Position numbers and translations under genes: made by a program | In this document: positions 63,191 through 64,000 of the stretch, piece by piece | Layout: each line of letters begins with the position of its first letter | Position numbering within the stretch: the first letter of the stretch is position 1 | DNA from: CAVSRC01 sp963782045 | GTDB lineage: Bacteria > Pseudomonadota > Alphaproteobacteria > Rhizobiales > Kaistiaceae | Direction of reading: 5' to 3' | Assembly: GCA_963782045.1 (NCBI GenBank) | Contig: CAWAIR010000013.1 | Coordinates: 1-64,000, forward strand | DNA length: 64,000 bases | The notes under the pieces: generated by a model | The model's input: only the letters and a program-made list of their open reading frames with translations | Told to the model about the DNA's origin: nothing | Database searches by the model: none

Positions 63191-64000
63191 CTACCCCTTG
63201 AGGAATTCGGCGAACGCGTCCCTGTAGTCCGGGTGCCAGCGCGACAGCGGCGGGCGGTTCTCGGTGATGTCGCCCATCGCCCAGGCCATGCGCTTGTTGT
63301 CGACCGCGCGGGTGACCTCGTTGTCCGGGCAGATGATGTAGAACTCGCCCTTGCCCATCGCCTCGACCATGAGATCGACCACCTGGTCCGGCCACCAGGC
63401 GCCGTCCGGCTTCTCCTTCTGGCGCGCGGTCAGCCCGGTGTGCGTCCAACCCGGCACCAGCAGGAAGGCGTCGACCTTGCAGCCGTCGGTGTTGCGCAGC
63501 CCGTGCTGGAGGCCCTCGGTCAACACCTTGATGCCGGCCTTGGAGACATTGTAGGCGGTGTCGCCGGGCGGACAGGTGATGCCCTGCTTGGAGCCGGTGT
63601 TGATGATCGCGGCCGGCGTGCCCTGCGCGATCATCGCGGGCGCGAAGGTCTGCACGCCGTTGATGACGCCCCAAAGATTGGTGCCGAGCACCGCCTGCCA
63701 GCCCTCGTAGTTCTCGAAGGGCCCGCCGCCGCCGCCGCGGCCGGCATTGTTCATCAGCACGTCGACCGCGCCGAAGGCGCCGAAGGCACGCTCCTTCAGC
63801 ACCTCGACCGCCTCTTTCTTCGAGACGTCGGTGAGCACCGCGATCACCTCGCCCTTGCCGTCCGGCGCGGCCGCGGCAATCTCCTTCGCCGCGACGTTGA
63901 GCTGGCCGGAATCGAGGTCGGCGATGGCGACTTTCATGCCGAGCGAGGCGAAGCGCCGGGCGGCGGCGAGGCCGATGCCGTTGGCGCCACCGGTAACGAC
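63191..64000 (-). CDS. Short-chain dehydrogenase/reductase, N-terminally cut by window
   Basis: About 270 visible residues of a classical SDR; the first few are outside the window. The edge reads VVTGGANGIGLAAARRFASL with the TGxxxGIG cofactor motif, then Asp in IADLDSG favouring NAD(H), NNAGRGGGGGPF, the catalytic Ser in INTGSKQGITCP and Y-x3-K in TAYNVSKAGIKVL. A WWPDQVVDLMVEAMGKGEFY tail follows. Substrate unknown. It converges on the MFS gene. Confidence 0.93.
   Translation of the reverse strand, partial: VVTGGANGIGLAAARRFASLGMKVAIADLDSGQLNVAAKEIAAAAPDGKGEVIAVLTDVSKKEAVEVLKERAFGAFGAVDVLMNNAGRGGGGGPFENYEGWQAVLGTNLWGVINGVQTFAPAMIAQGTPAAIINTGSKQGITCPPGDTAYNVSKAGIKVLTEGLQHGLRNTDGCKVDAFLLVPGWTHTGLTARQKEKPDGAWWPDQVVDLMVEAMGKGEFYIICPDNEVTRAVDNKRMAWAMGDITENRPPLSRWHPDYRDAFAEFLKG

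Overview
The window is a GC-rich chromosomal segment from an alphaproteobacterium, most likely a member of the Hyphomicrobiales (Rhizobiales). Evidence for this is the order rlmB - tRNA-Tyr - tRNA-Gly - tRNA-Trp - secE - nusG - rplKAJL - rpoB, an mbfA gene with an Irr/ICE-like box, DUF2336, DUF3126 and PAS_5 proteins, a BTLCP-type cysteine peptidase, and a CsgH-type curli accessory protein. It is mostly housekeeping and conserved-hypothetical DNA, with short accessory patches.

Layout. (1) 1-6.4 kb, minus strand: rpoB (3' end outside the window), rplL, rplJ, rplA, rplK, nusG, secE. (2) 6.7-10.7 kb: a secreted Gly/Ser-rich protein, a DUF1330 protein, tRNA-Trp/Gly/Tyr, rlmB, a DUF1328 membrane peptide, a mutarotase-like protein and tRNA-Thr. 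No tuf gene lies between tRNA-Gly and tRNA-Trp. (3) 10.7-12.1 kb: a small accessory patch behind tRNA-Thr with two unknown ORFs and an IS3-type transposase scrap. (4) 12.1-18.6 kb: a catabolic-looking cluster of a TRAP transporter (dctPQM), an M24 peptidase, a winged-helix regulator, a DUF1028 protein, a RidA protein and an amidase remnant. (5) 18.9-20.4 kb: two tandem paralogues of the Gly/Ser-rich secreted protein. (6) 20.4-24.4 kb: folD-purU, nadK, an IS481-type element inserted at the nadK stop codon, and a 268-bp terminal-inverted-repeat element. (7) 24.5-36.6 kb: DUF3422, alcohol dehydrogenase, GNAT, DUF2336, CitE-like, nitroreductase, a three-repeat secreted protein, thrS, an aldo/keto reductase-TetR pair and mbfA. 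(8) 36.8-47.4 kb: BTLCP peptidase, PilZ and PAS_5 proteins, rhomboid, CBS protein, hisI, folE, IscU-like scaffold, yidD, ClC channel, gamma-carbonic anhydrase, DUF3126 and cysE. (9) 47.5-52.8 kb: alpha/beta hydrolase, CHCC zinc finger, FAD monooxygenase, MATE, LysE and an F420-type reductase. (10) 53.0-58.2 kb: a PAS-PAS-GAF-GGDEF-EAL protein, arfB and a curli-like csgA-csgH-csgB trio. (11) 58.3-64 kb: VOC protein, sulfotransferase, tRNA-Leu, padR with putative operators, an Fsr-type MFS transporter and a partial SDR.

How parts work together. The TRAP/M24/DUF1028/RidA/amidase genes look like uptake and hydrolysis of an amide- or peptide-like compound. The csg trio encodes a possible extracellular amyloid and sits 0.9 kb from a dual c-di-GMP enzyme. 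A PilZ protein and a LapG-superfamily peptidase add to the surface and biofilm theme. mbfA with its ICE-like box is an iron-efflux unit.

Sequence quality. Reading frame is broken at several points in rpoB, rplJ and secE, which a living cell needs intact, and in three genes at 47.5-51.2 kb. At most sites one extra base is enough to explain the break, so consensus errors are the simplest reading. Coordinates and products for those genes are given as the restored gene.
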